A stretch of 64,000 bases of DNA. Origin: Aquimarina aggregata. Lineage in GTDB: Bacteria > Bacteroidota > Bacteroidia > Flavobacteriales > Flavobacteriaceae. This document shows, one piece after another, positions 35,674 through 43,605 of the stretch. The number at the start of each line of letters is the position of its first letter. The stretch's first letter is position 1. The DNA lies in NCBI RefSeq assembly GCF_001632745.1, contig NZ_LQRT01000035.1:372001-436000 (forward strand), given 5' to 3'. The notes under the pieces were generated by a model, which saw only the letters and a list, made by a program, of their open reading frames with translations, was not told where the DNA came from and made no database searches. Position numbers and translations under genes: made by a program.

Positions 35674-36324
35674 ATGATACAATATACAGATCTAAGTCAA
35701 CCAATTTATGAACGATTAAAAGAAATGATCGTTAACGACGAATTGAAACCTGGAGAAAAAATAGTGCAAGAGAAAATTGCTGAATTATTGGGAGTAAGCA
35801 GAACCCCCTTAATGAAAGCACTTCTTACTTTAGAAAATGAGTTCTTAGTAGAAAGTATTCCTCGTCGCGGAATATTTGTAAGAACTCCTGATTTAAAAGA
35901 AATCATTGATGTATACTTTTGTCGAGAAGCTTTAGAAGGTATGGCTGCAAGATTATTAGCAGAACAACATGACACCTCAATTATCAAACAACTCAAAGAT
36001 TGTTTTACACCTTTTATAGCGAAGAAAAAAATCAACACTAAAGCCTATGCCAAGGCAGACGAAAATTTTCACAAACTACTCATTAAACTTACCGGCAACA
36101 CCCCTCTCGACAAAATTTACTTCTTTAGCAATATCCATGACAAGGTAATAGGCTACGGATTAGTGAGACCCCCAGAAGAGACTATGGAAGAGCATTTTAA
36201 AATCATTAATGCCATAGCAACTGGGGATTCTGATACTGCAGAACAATACGCAAGAGCTCATATCAGAAAATCAAGAGAAATATTAATTGATCAATATAAA
36301 AAAAGAACCAGTGAAGAATTATAA
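35674..36324 (+). CDS. GntR-family regulator (FCD/FadR type)
   Basis: Transcriptional regulator of the sugar-acid operon it heads. I choose the ATG at 35674 (MIQYTDLSQPIYERL), giving 216 residues; an upstream ATG at 35635 would place coding sequence across the palindromic operator. The winged HTH is PGEKIVQEKIAELLGVSRTPLMKALLTLE, followed by the arm RRGIFVRTPDL and an FCD ligand domain (about 80-210) with the helix bundle motifs ending EQYARAHIRKSREILI. FCD domains bind carboxylic acids or sugar acids, usually with a metal. The next gene overlaps its end by up to 38 bases. Confidence 0.9.
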   Translation: MIQYTDLSQPIYERLKEMIVNDELKPGEKIVQEKIAELLGVSRTPLMKALLTLENEFLVESIPRRGIFVRTPDLKEIIDVYFCREALEGMAARLLAEQHDTSIIKQLKDCFTPFIAKKKINTKAYAKADENFHKLLIKLTGNTPLDKIYFFSNIHDKVIGYGLVRPPEETMEEHFKIINAIATGDSDTAEQYARAHIRKSREILIDQYKKRTSEEL

Positions 36325-37357
36325 TATTGCCGTTGTACCAGGAGACGGCATAGGAAACGAAATTGTACCCGAAGGAATAAAAGTTTTAGAAGCGGTTGCA
36401 AAAAAGCACAATTTTAGCATTACTACAGAAAGCTTTGATTGGGGTGCAGGGTACTACTTAAAAAACAAAAAGTTTCTACCAGAAGATGGCTTAGAGGTTT
36501 TAAAAAAATTTGATGCTATTTATTTTGGATCCGTTGGACTACCTGAAGTAGATGACACACTACCCGCAAAAGATTACACTTTCAAGGTAAGAACAAACTT
36601 TGAACAATACGTAAACTTTAGACCGGTTCGCACATACCCGGGAGTGCAAAGACCATTAAGAACAGAAAAACATATTGATTTTGTTATTATTAGAGAAAAT
36701 ACTGAAGGTGAATTTGTGCAGGTGGGTAGTCAATATTTACCAGATTCAGAAAATGGAATGGGAGTCGACACTAGTATTTTTACTCGAAAAGGTATAGAAC
36801 GAATCGCACACTATGCCTTTAAACTTGCTCTTAAAAGAAGAAAAAAAGTCACACATATTACAAAGTCTAACACTTTAATCAATAGTCTTACCTATTGGGA
36901 TAGAATCATAAAGGAAGTAGCACAACAATATCCAGAGGTAGCGCATGACCAAATGTATATTGACAATTCTACAGCAAACTTTGTCCTAAAGCCAGAAATC
37001 TTTGATGTTGTTCTAACCACTAATCTTTTTGGAGACATTCTTAGTGACTTAGGTGGTGCTGTTATGGGTAGTCTTGGTCTAGGTGGTAGTGGCAATATTA
37101 ATCCTGAAAAAGATTTCCCTTCAATGTTTGAGCCTATTCATGGATCTGCCCCAGATATTGCAGGTCAAAATATAGCAAATCCCTATGGTCAGATTTGGTC
37201 GGGAGCATTAATGTTAGAGCATTTAGGAGAAGTAAAAGCAGCAGATGCGATTATGCAAGCCATTGATAGATCAACAAAACGCGGAGTTTTAACTGTTGAT
37301 CTTGGTGGTAAATCCAGCACTGTAGATGTTGCGAATGCTGTAATACAAAATCTTTAA
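36287..37357 (+). CDS. Beta-decarboxylating dehydrogenase (tartrate/isopropylmalate family)
   Basis: NAD-dependent oxidative decarboxylation of a 2-hydroxy acid with a 3-substituent. The 356-residue protein has VVPGDGIGNEIV at the N-terminus, the substrate loop VRTNFEQYVNFRPVRTYPG, RENTEGEF, the metal-binding LFGDILSDLGGAVMGSLGLG and EPIHGSAPDIAGQNIANPYG. It fits best with the TtuC/DmlA (tartrate, D-malate) group, though LeuB is close. Start choice is open: ATG at 36287 overlaps the regulator by 38 bases, while GTG at 36311 shortens this to 14 and gives a normal N-terminus. Genomic context argues for sugar-acid breakdown rather than leucine synthesis. Confidence 0.85.
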   Translation: MINIKKEPVKNYNIAVVPGDGIGNEIVPEGIKVLEAVAKKHNFSITTESFDWGAGYYLKNKKFLPEDGLEVLKKFDAIYFGSVGLPEVDDTLPAKDYTFKVRTNFEQYVNFRPVRTYPGVQRPLRTEKHIDFVIIRENTEGEFVQVGSQYLPDSENGMGVDTSIFTRKGIERIAHYAFKLALKRRKKVTHITKSNTLINSLTYWDRIIKEVAQQYPEVAHDQMYIDNSTANFVLKPEIFDVVLTTNLFGDILSDLGGAVMGSLGLGGSGNINPEKDFPSMFEPIHGSAPDIAGQNIANPYGQIWSGALMLEHLGEVKAADAIMQAIDRSTKRGVLTVDLGGKSSTVDVANAVIQNL

Positions 37358-37365
37358 AAAAAGTC

Positions 37366-38001
37366 ATGTATAACGTCGTTGATCTTACGGTTGCCTATTC
37401 TAATGAAATAAATGGTTTTACTATACAACCCAGTAAAACCATTGAAACCGATGGATGGAACGCCAGTATGTTGAGTTTTTACTCTCATTGCGGCACTCAT
37501 ATGGATGCTCCTATTCATTTCGATGTTACGAATCAGACTATTGATCAAATTTCAATTTCTAATTGTATAGGCAAGGCATGGATAATAGACGTTCGAAAAG
37601 TTAGTGCTAAAGGTTTACTGTACTCAGACCATATTCAACAAAATATAAAAGAGCGATTTATAGCTGGAGATAGTTTAATCTTTTGGACCAACTGGTCGCA
37701 ACACATATATTCTCCTAAATACAGAGATGAATTACCCAGAATAAGTGAAGAACTGGCATTATGGTGCCTTGAAAACAAAGTGAAAATGATTGGTGTCGAA
37801 CCACCATCTGTAGCAGATGTAAACAATATAGAAGAGGTCACTAAAATCCATCAAATTTTACTAAAAGGTGTGATAATTATTGAAGGACTCACCAATATTG
37901 ATAAACTTAAATCTGATTGTGTAGAACTAATCGCATTACCATTAAAAATAACTGGTGGAGACGGTGCTCCTGCAAGAGTAATTGCCATTGAAAAATATTG
38001 A
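37366..38001 (+). CDS. Cyclase-family metal-dependent hydrolase
   Basis: A 211-residue member of the cyclase / kynurenine formamidase fold. The metal-binding motif HCGTHMDAPIHFD (41-53) is intact, and a C-terminal ALPLKITGGDGAPARVIAI closes the fold. Family members hydrolyse formamides, amides or lactone-like bonds with zinc or manganese. In this operon, between a dehydrogenase and a sugar-acid kinase, lactone opening is an attractive but unproven role. The gene follows the dehydrogenase by 8 bases and overlaps the kinase by 4 (ATGA). Confidence 0.88.
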   Translation: MYNVVDLTVAYSNEINGFTIQPSKTIETDGWNASMLSFYSHCGTHMDAPIHFDVTNQTIDQISISNCIGKAWIIDVRKVSAKGLLYSDHIQQNIKERFIAGDSLIFWTNWSQHIYSPKYRDELPRISEELALWCLENKVKMIGVEPPSVADVNNIEEVTKIHQILLKGVIIIEGLTNIDKLKSDCVELIALPLKITGGDGAPARVIAIEKY

Positions 38002-39404
38002 TGAATATAATCCTATCTGAAATAGAAAAAGAATTACCTGTAGTCGATAAAACCGATTACAGGAGTCAGAACAATTCTCTTTTTTCTCAACTTCATAGGA
38101 CTTGTATTGTTATTGATGACGACCCCACAGGTAATCAAACCGTTCATGATATTACATTACTAACTAAATGGGATGTAGAGACTATTGCTAATCAATTTCG
38201 AAAACAAAATCCAATATTCTTCATCCTTACCAACTCCAGAAGTTTAACTTCTTCTAAAACATCAATTATTTATAATGAAATTATTAGCAATATTACTATT
38301 GCTTCAACCATTACACAACGCAGGTTTTCTATTATTAGTCGCAGTGACTCTACTTTAAGAGGCCATTTTGTCGAAGAAACGAATGCTTTACAAAAAGCAA
38401 AAAAATATAAAGATGCAATTACAGTTTTTATACCTGCAATGTTTGAAGGAGGTAGAGTAACAGTAAATGACATTCACTATATATCAGACAGCAAACAATT
38501 AACCCCTGTTAATGAAACTCCTTTTTCAAAAGATCATTCTTTTGGATATACTGAAGCCAATCTGGTATCATGGATTATAGAAAAAACTAAAAATAAGATT
38601 AATTCATCAGAAATATCAACATTCTCAATTTCAGAAATTAGAACACAATCTATTCAACAATTATCCAGAAAAATAATTGACTTAACTCCCAATACATATT
38701 GTATTGTAAATACACTCAATTATTCTGACCTCGATAAGATAAGCCACGCTTTATTAAAAGCGCAAAAAGCAGGAAAAACTATCCTGTTTAGAACCTCTAG
38801 CTCATTTGTACCTAGTTACATTGGTCTTATAACAAAAGGACTGTTAAAAGCAAGAGATTTTATTGCCGACCTCCCTCAGAACGGTGGCTTACTTATCGTT
38901 GGTTCATATGTACAAAAATCTTCAGATCAATTAAAATACCTTTTAAAACATTGCAATCCTGAAAACGTAATAGAAATAGATGTACATCAAGCCTTAAATG
39001 AAGATACAAGTACCTATATCAAATCTATAATAACTGTTATAAACAATCAACTTCTACGTCATAATGATATCGTAATATACACCAGTCGAAAACTAATTAC
39101 AGGAAAAAATACCGAAAGCACTATTGATATTGCCTCAAAAGTATCGTACCTACTCACCTCTTTAATACGCAAGATTTCTACGAGGCCTAAATATATATTA
39201 GCCAAGGGTGGCATCACCTCTCATGACATTGCAGTCCATGGACTCGGAATGAACCAATCAAATGTTCTTGGACAGATATTGCCTGGTGTTCCTGTTTGGG
39301 AAATGGGTAACGAAACTAAATTCCCAAAGCTACCCTATATTGTTTTTCCTGGAAATGTAGGAGATGAAAAATCATTACACACAATAACACAAAAATTATC
39401 TTAA
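37998..39404 (+). CDS. Four-carbon acid sugar kinase family protein (DUF1537)
   Basis: ATP-dependent kinase of the OtnK/DUF1537 family, which phosphorylates four-carbon aldonic acids such as erythronate or threonate. The 468-residue protein shows the N-terminal substrate motif VIDDDPTGNQTVHDI, SRSDSTLRGHF with the conserved Arg/Asp, and the C-terminal nucleotide part AKGGITSHDIAVHGLG followed by PGVPVWEMG and PYIVFPGNVGD. All are typical of the family, and the length is normal. It overlaps the cyclase gene by 4 bases and is one base from the transporter gene. Confidence 0.92.
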   Translation: MMNIILSEIEKELPVVDKTDYRSQNNSLFSQLHRTCIVIDDDPTGNQTVHDITLLTKWDVETIANQFRKQNPIFFILTNSRSLTSSKTSIIYNEIISNITIASTITQRRFSIISRSDSTLRGHFVEETNALQKAKKYKDAITVFIPAMFEGGRVTVNDIHYISDSKQLTPVNETPFSKDHSFGYTEANLVSWIIEKTKNKINSSEISTFSISEIRTQSIQQLSRKIIDLTPNTYCIVNTLNYSDLDKISHALLKAQKAGKTILFRTSSSFVPSYIGLITKGLLKARDFIADLPQNGGLLIVGSYVQKSSDQLKYLLKHCNPENVIEIDVHQALNEDTSTYIKSIITVINNQLLRHNDIVIYTSRKLITGKNTESTIDIASKVSYLLTSLIRKISTRPKYILAKGGITSHDIAVHGLGMNQSNVLGQILPGVPVWEMGNETKFPKLPYIVFPGNVGDEKSLHTITQKLS

Positions 39405-39405
39405 C

Positions 39406-40662
39406 ATGACTATAGCATCTAGAAGGTATGGCTTTTTTGCAGGTTCTTTTTTCATCACATTACTACTTTATATTGATAGAGTATGTATATCATCTGCCAA
39501 AGAGGCTATTAGTACTGATCTCACTCTTACTGATATTGAAATGGGTTGGGTATTAAGTGCATTTGCCTTAGGGTATGCATTATTTCAAGTCCCAGGAGGA
39601 GCTTTAGGAGATAAATTTGGTGTACGAAAAGTAATGACGATCATCATGATCACATGGTCCTTATTTACGTCATTAACAGGTGCTGCATGGAATTATGTTT
39701 CGATGTTATGTTTCCGGTTTATTTTTGGAGCAGGAGAAGCAGGAGCTTTTCCAAACATATCAAGAGCTGCATTTTCTTGGGTTCCTCTAAAAGAACGTGG
39801 AATTTTTCAAGGTATAAATTTCTCTGGTTCACGTCTGGGAGCCGCATTTGCATTACCATTAGTAGCTTATCTTATTGATGCGTGGGGCTGGAGAACCATT
39901 TTTTACTTTTTTGGAGCTATTGGTATTGTTATAGCCTTACTATTTTATTGGATGTTTAGAAATACTCCTGAAGAACATAACGCAATTTCAGAAAAAGAAA
40001 AACAATACATTATTGAAAACCGTCAAAAAGAAAAAATATCAGACAATAAAGGAGTCTCAATTAAACAAATTTTAAGCTCTAAAAATGTTCTTTTTGCCAT
40101 GGGTCAATACATTGGTAGCAATTTTATTTTCTTCTTTACACTTACTTGGTTATTTCCTTATATCAAGCAAAAATATGGACTTAATCTTGTAGACGCAGGG
40201 TTTTACGCCATGGTTCCATTATTAGCAGGCGCACTAGGAAATTGGGTTTCGGGATTTATGGTTGATGTTATCTATAAAAAAGGTAAATGGAAACTCTCGA
40301 GAAGAGTTCCTGCAATAACAGGATTCATATTTGTTATTATTGGTATTATCTCAAGTTTATACATGAATACGCCTCTTGGTGCTGTTTTATGCATCTCTAT
40401 TGCTATATTTGGTGCAGATATGACTCTAAGTCCCTCATGGTCTTTTTGTATGGATATAGGGCAAGAAAATTCTGGTAAAGTATCAGGAATGATGAATATG
40501 GCAGGAAATCTGGGAGCATTTGCGACAGCTCTTGCTTTTCCTTATTTACAAGAATGGACAGGATCAAATGATCCTTTCTTTTATACTGCCGCTGTATTAG
40601 CAGGAGTCGCAATTATATTTTGGTTAAATATGAATCCCGATAAAACCGTTGTGAATGACTAA
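39406..40662 (+). CDS. MFS transporter, anion:cation symporter (sugar acid) type
   Basis: A 418-residue, 12-helix major facilitator. The ACS-family features are visible: LYIDRVCISSA in helix 1, YALFQVPGGALGDKFGVRKV (helix 2 and loop 2-3) and RFIFGAGEAGAFPNISR. Related transporters carry hexuronates, glucarate, tartrate and other organic anions with protons. It is the only transporter of the operon and therefore the likely importer of the substrate. The downstream oxidoreductase gene overlaps its end by 8 bases. Confidence 0.92.
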   Translation: MTIASRRYGFFAGSFFITLLLYIDRVCISSAKEAISTDLTLTDIEMGWVLSAFALGYALFQVPGGALGDKFGVRKVMTIIMITWSLFTSLTGAAWNYVSMLCFRFIFGAGEAGAFPNISRAAFSWVPLKERGIFQGINFSGSRLGAAFALPLVAYLIDAWGWRTIFYFFGAIGIVIALLFYWMFRNTPEEHNAISEKEKQYIIENRQKEKISDNKGVSIKQILSSKNVLFAMGQYIGSNFIFFFTLTWLFPYIKQKYGLNLVDAGFYAMVPLLAGALGNWVSGFMVDVIYKKGKWKLSRRVPAITGFIFVIIGIISSLYMNTPLGAVLCISIAIFGADMTLSPSWSFCMDIGQENSGKVSGMMNMAGNLGAFATALAFPYLQEWTGSNDPFFYTAAVLAGVAIIFWLNMNPDKTVVND

Positions 40663-41680
40663 GAAATTGAAAGGTGTAGCTATAGGAGCAGGATACTTTA
40701 GTAGATTTCAATATGAAGCTTGGACCAGAATACCTGAAGTAGCAATCACTGCGCTCTGTGATTTAAATACTACTCGTGCAAAAGAGGTCAAGAATACCTA
40801 CTTGATTAAAAAACAATATCAGGATTACAAAGAAATGCTAATTCAAGAAAAACCTGATTTTGTTGATATTATTACGCCTCCAGAAACACATTTTGAAATG
40901 TGCTGTTTTGCAGCTGATCAAGGAATAGATATTATTTGTCAAAAACCATTGGCTCCAACTTATGAAGAAGCTATTCGACTTGTCGCTTATGTTAAAAGTA
41001 AAGGAGTACGATTTGTTGTTCATGAAAATTTTCGCTTTCAGCCTTGGCATAGAGAAATAAAAAAAATTATTGATCATAATGAAATTGGTGACCTTTTTAA
41101 TCTGAATTTCAGGTCACGATTAGGCGATGGCTGGGGTAATGATGCCTATCTTGAAAGGCAACCCTATTTTCGGGACTACGAAAAATTATTAATTTATGAA
41201 ACAGGTGTACATTACATAGACACTTTTAGATATCATGCAGGTGAAATCAAAAATGTATATGCAATACTAAAAAAACTAAACCCAATTATTAAAGGCGAAG
41301 ATTGTGGTATGATGATCCTTAACTTTAAAAATAACGCACACGCCACCTGGGATGCCAATCGCTATAATGAGAGTAATTATCTATCCCCTAGATATACTTT
41401 TGGAGAATATCTTATCGACGGTTCAAAAGGCTCTATTAGATTATATCCAGACGGAAAAATAACTATACAACTACTGGGTGAAAACGAAAAAGAACATGCG
41501 TACACACATAATGATATTGGTTTTGCTGGAGACTGTTGTTATCTCTTTCAAAGAGATTACGTAGACAACATGATTTTTGATGGGGTTTTTGAAACTAATG
41601 TAGATAATTATTTAAAAAACCTTAGTGCCCAAGAGGCAGTATATCAATCTGCAAAAATTAACATGCCTGTTGAGGTTTAA
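40655..41680 (+). CDS. Gfo/Idh/MocA-family oxidoreductase
   Basis: A 341-residue NAD(P)-dependent dehydrogenase. The Rossmann start is GVAIGAGYFSRFQYEAW, and the catalytic lysine sits in CQKPLAP, corresponding to the family's EKP. The second half forms the substrate domain, with HENFRFQPWHREIKKII and YETGVHYIDTFRYHAGE providing the usual Asp/His pair. Members oxidise sugars, inositols or sugar derivatives. It closes the operon. No strong intrinsic terminator follows; only a short AT palindrome is seen at 41692-41705. Confidence 0.9.
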   Translation: MTKKLKGVAIGAGYFSRFQYEAWTRIPEVAITALCDLNTTRAKEVKNTYLIKKQYQDYKEMLIQEKPDFVDIITPPETHFEMCCFAADQGIDIICQKPLAPTYEEAIRLVAYVKSKGVRFVVHENFRFQPWHREIKKIIDHNEIGDLFNLNFRSRLGDGWGNDAYLERQPYFRDYEKLLIYETGVHYIDTFRYHAGEIKNVYAILKKLNPIIKGEDCGMMILNFKNNAHATWDANRYNESNYLSPRYTFGEYLIDGSKGSIRLYPDGKITIQLLGENEKEHAYTHNDIGFAGDCCYLFQRDYVDNMIFDGVFETNVDNYLKNLSAQEAVYQSAKINMPVEV

Positions 41681-41915
41681 CTCCAAAAAACTTAGTTTAA
41701 ACTAAATAAATTTCATTAAACAACTAAGACATATCTATAAACCCTTTTCTCTAATATAGGTGTATTACTACAACACTCTATACAGACAAGATTTGTTCTC
41801 TCTTCTTAGAAAAAGTGTAAAACAAAAGGTGCAAATTCCCTAAAAAAGGGGATGTTCTACCTATAACTTTTGTTGTTTATTTGCCGCATAAATATTAACT
41901 ACAAACTAACAAATT

Positions 41916-43205
41916 ATGAAAAAATCAAACGTACTTGGCTTTACTAGAATGTCTTGTATGCTAGCACTAGCTGCGGCACTATTAAGTTGTGAAAAAGAAA
42001 ATGACACCACAGCTGTATCGGTAATCAACTCTACTGAAACTAATTTTTCGCAAGAATTAGCATTTCCAAATAAAACTGGAGATTTAAAAGAAGTTCTTCT
42101 GAACAATCAAACAGTTATTGTTGAAGAAATTAACAACAATTATGTTTATCAGGGTGATATTTTGATTAATCCAAATATTGAAAATACCCTTGAAGAAAAA
42201 AGTGTTGGTCGATCATTAGATAAATGGAAATGGCCAAATAGAACTGTATTTTTTACCATAGACAGTAATTTACCTAATCAAGCCAGAGTTACAGATGCCA
42301 TTGCTCATTGGGAGCAAGAAACTGATCTAAGATTTGTAAGACGAACAAATCAGCGTGACTATATTCGTTTTAGAAACGGTAATGGATGTTCATCATTCGT
42401 AGGTAGACAAGGAGGTGCTCAAAACATAACACTTGCAAATGGTTGTTCTACTGGAAATACTATTCATGAAATTGGTCATGCAATTGGATTATGGCATGAA
42501 CAAAGTAGAGCTGACAGAGACAGATACATAAACATTAACTTTAATAATATCGAAAATGGAAGAGCATTCAATTTTCAGACTTATGGACAGCAAAACCAAG
42601 ACGGAAATGAATATACTTCTGCTTTAGATTTTGGAAGTATAATGATGTACGGACCATTTGCATTTTCTAAGAATGGACAACCAACTATTACTAGAAAAAA
42701 TGGAACTACATATAGTGTACAAAGAAATGCTTTATCTCAACAAGATATTGATGGTATCGAAAGAAGGTATGCTAATGTGTCTTTTTGGTTAACAAATAAT
42801 CGAAGAGGAGCTTCTAGAGGTCAAAAGATTATTGACGGTAGCGTTAGAGGAATAAAAGTAAGAGAACAATCTGGATATGGCGTTATCAATGCTGCTATTA
42901 CCAGAGGCAGTGTCTCATCTGCTTGGACAACAACCAACACTAGAGGACGTATCAAATCTGTTTCTTTTAGCAACCCAAATGATTATGCTACTGGGATTGA
43001 AGTAAGAGAACAATATGGTTATGGAATCATTGATGTAAGGCTTATTAGCCAAAATGGAAACAAAACTCCTTGGGCGACTAATAATCCAAGAGCGAATAGA
43101 GTTTTAAGGTACAATGCTCCTTCTGGAAGATTTATTACTGGAATTGAAGCTCAAGAACAAAGTGGATATGGAATAATTGACTTAAGAGTTTTTGTAAACA
43201 ACTAG
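41916..43205 (+). CDS. Astacin-type (M12A) metalloprotease lipoprotein with three C-terminal repeats
   Basis: A 429-residue zinc protease. The signal ends in a lipobox (AALLSCEKE, Cys25) and a propeptide runs to about residue 100. The catalytic domain (about 105-285) has HEIGHAIGLWHE (184-195) and the Met-turn SIMMYG (241-246), both diagnostic of astacins. The C-terminal 120 residues hold three repeats about 48 residues apart: GIKVREQSGYGVI (312), GIEVREQYGYGII (360) and GIEAQEQSGYGII (409). They probably form a small beta domain for binding. It acts at the cell surface or in the periplasm and has its own terminator. Confidence 0.9.
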   Translation: MKKSNVLGFTRMSCMLALAAALLSCEKENDTTAVSVINSTETNFSQELAFPNKTGDLKEVLLNNQTVIVEEINNNYVYQGDILINPNIENTLEEKSVGRSLDKWKWPNRTVFFTIDSNLPNQARVTDAIAHWEQETDLRFVRRTNQRDYIRFRNGNGCSSFVGRQGGAQNITLANGCSTGNTIHEIGHAIGLWHEQSRADRDRYININFNNIENGRAFNFQTYGQQNQDGNEYTSALDFGSIMMYGPFAFSKNGQPTITRKNGTTYSVQRNALSQQDIDGIERRYANVSFWLTNNRRGASRGQKIIDGSVRGIKVREQSGYGVINAAITRGSVSSAWTTTNTRGRIKSVSFSNPNDYATGIEVREQYGYGIIDVRLISQNGNKTPWATNNPRANRVLRYNAPSGRFITGIEAQEQSGYGIIDLRVFVNN

Positions 43206-43254
43206 ATATAACACAAATTTTAATCACGTAATAGATTTGTAATCATAATCTAAT

Positions 43255-43285
43255 AAAGGCTGCTACTAACATATAGCAGCCTTTT
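43255..43285 (+). terminator. Intrinsic terminator of the astacin gene
   Basis: AAAGGCTGCTA (43255-43265) pairs perfectly with TAGCAGCCTTT (43274-43284), with an 8-base loop and TT ending, 50 bases after the stop codon. Confidence 0.8.
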
Positions 43286-43550
43286 AACTTTATCAAACTT
43301 CTATAGGTTATATTACTTAATGGCAAACTTAACCCATACTCCATTCTTATATTTCAAACATTCTAAAACTTCTCTTTTATAAATTTCCATATTATAGATA
43401 TGATAAAAGTAAATAGTGATTAATTTCTGCTTTAAATATTAGTTCTACGAGTAGATCTTTTAAGAATCTATTATATCTAAACAAGGTTTTTAAACAGTTT
43501 TATAGTTACATAAGTGATACAACTCTTTACTGTTCGATTGTACGTATAAA
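43286..43550. other. Intergenic stretch between two convergent terminators
   Basis: The 400-base gap 43206-43605 is bounded by the astacin and ctaD terminators. Between them I see no gene of convincing length. A 25-codon minus-strand frame (43313-43390, MEIYKREVLECLKYKNGVWV...) starts with ATG but lacks supporting signals, so I do not call it as a gene. Confidence 0.5.
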
Positions 43551-43580
43551 AAAAGCTCTTTCCTAGATGAAAGAGCTTTT
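43551..43580 (-). terminator. Intrinsic terminator of the act-cta operon
   Basis: AAAAGCTCTTTC (43551-43562) pairs perfectly with GAAAGAGCTTTT (43569-43580) around a 6-base loop. On the minus strand it is followed by further T. It lies 26 bases past the ctaD stop. Confidence 0.9.
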
Positions 43581-43605
43581 ATATTTTAAACATCAATATA
43601 AATCA

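Noticed and set aside
36287..37357. leuB (leucine biosynthesis)
   Set aside because: The fold fits, but the operon has no other leu genes and the neighbours are a sugar-acid kinase, hydrolase, transporter and GntR regulator.
41692..41705. Terminator after the sugar-acid operon
   Set aside because: TTAGTTTAAACTAA is a perfect but short, GC-poor palindrome with no loop and no T-run, so it is too weak to call.
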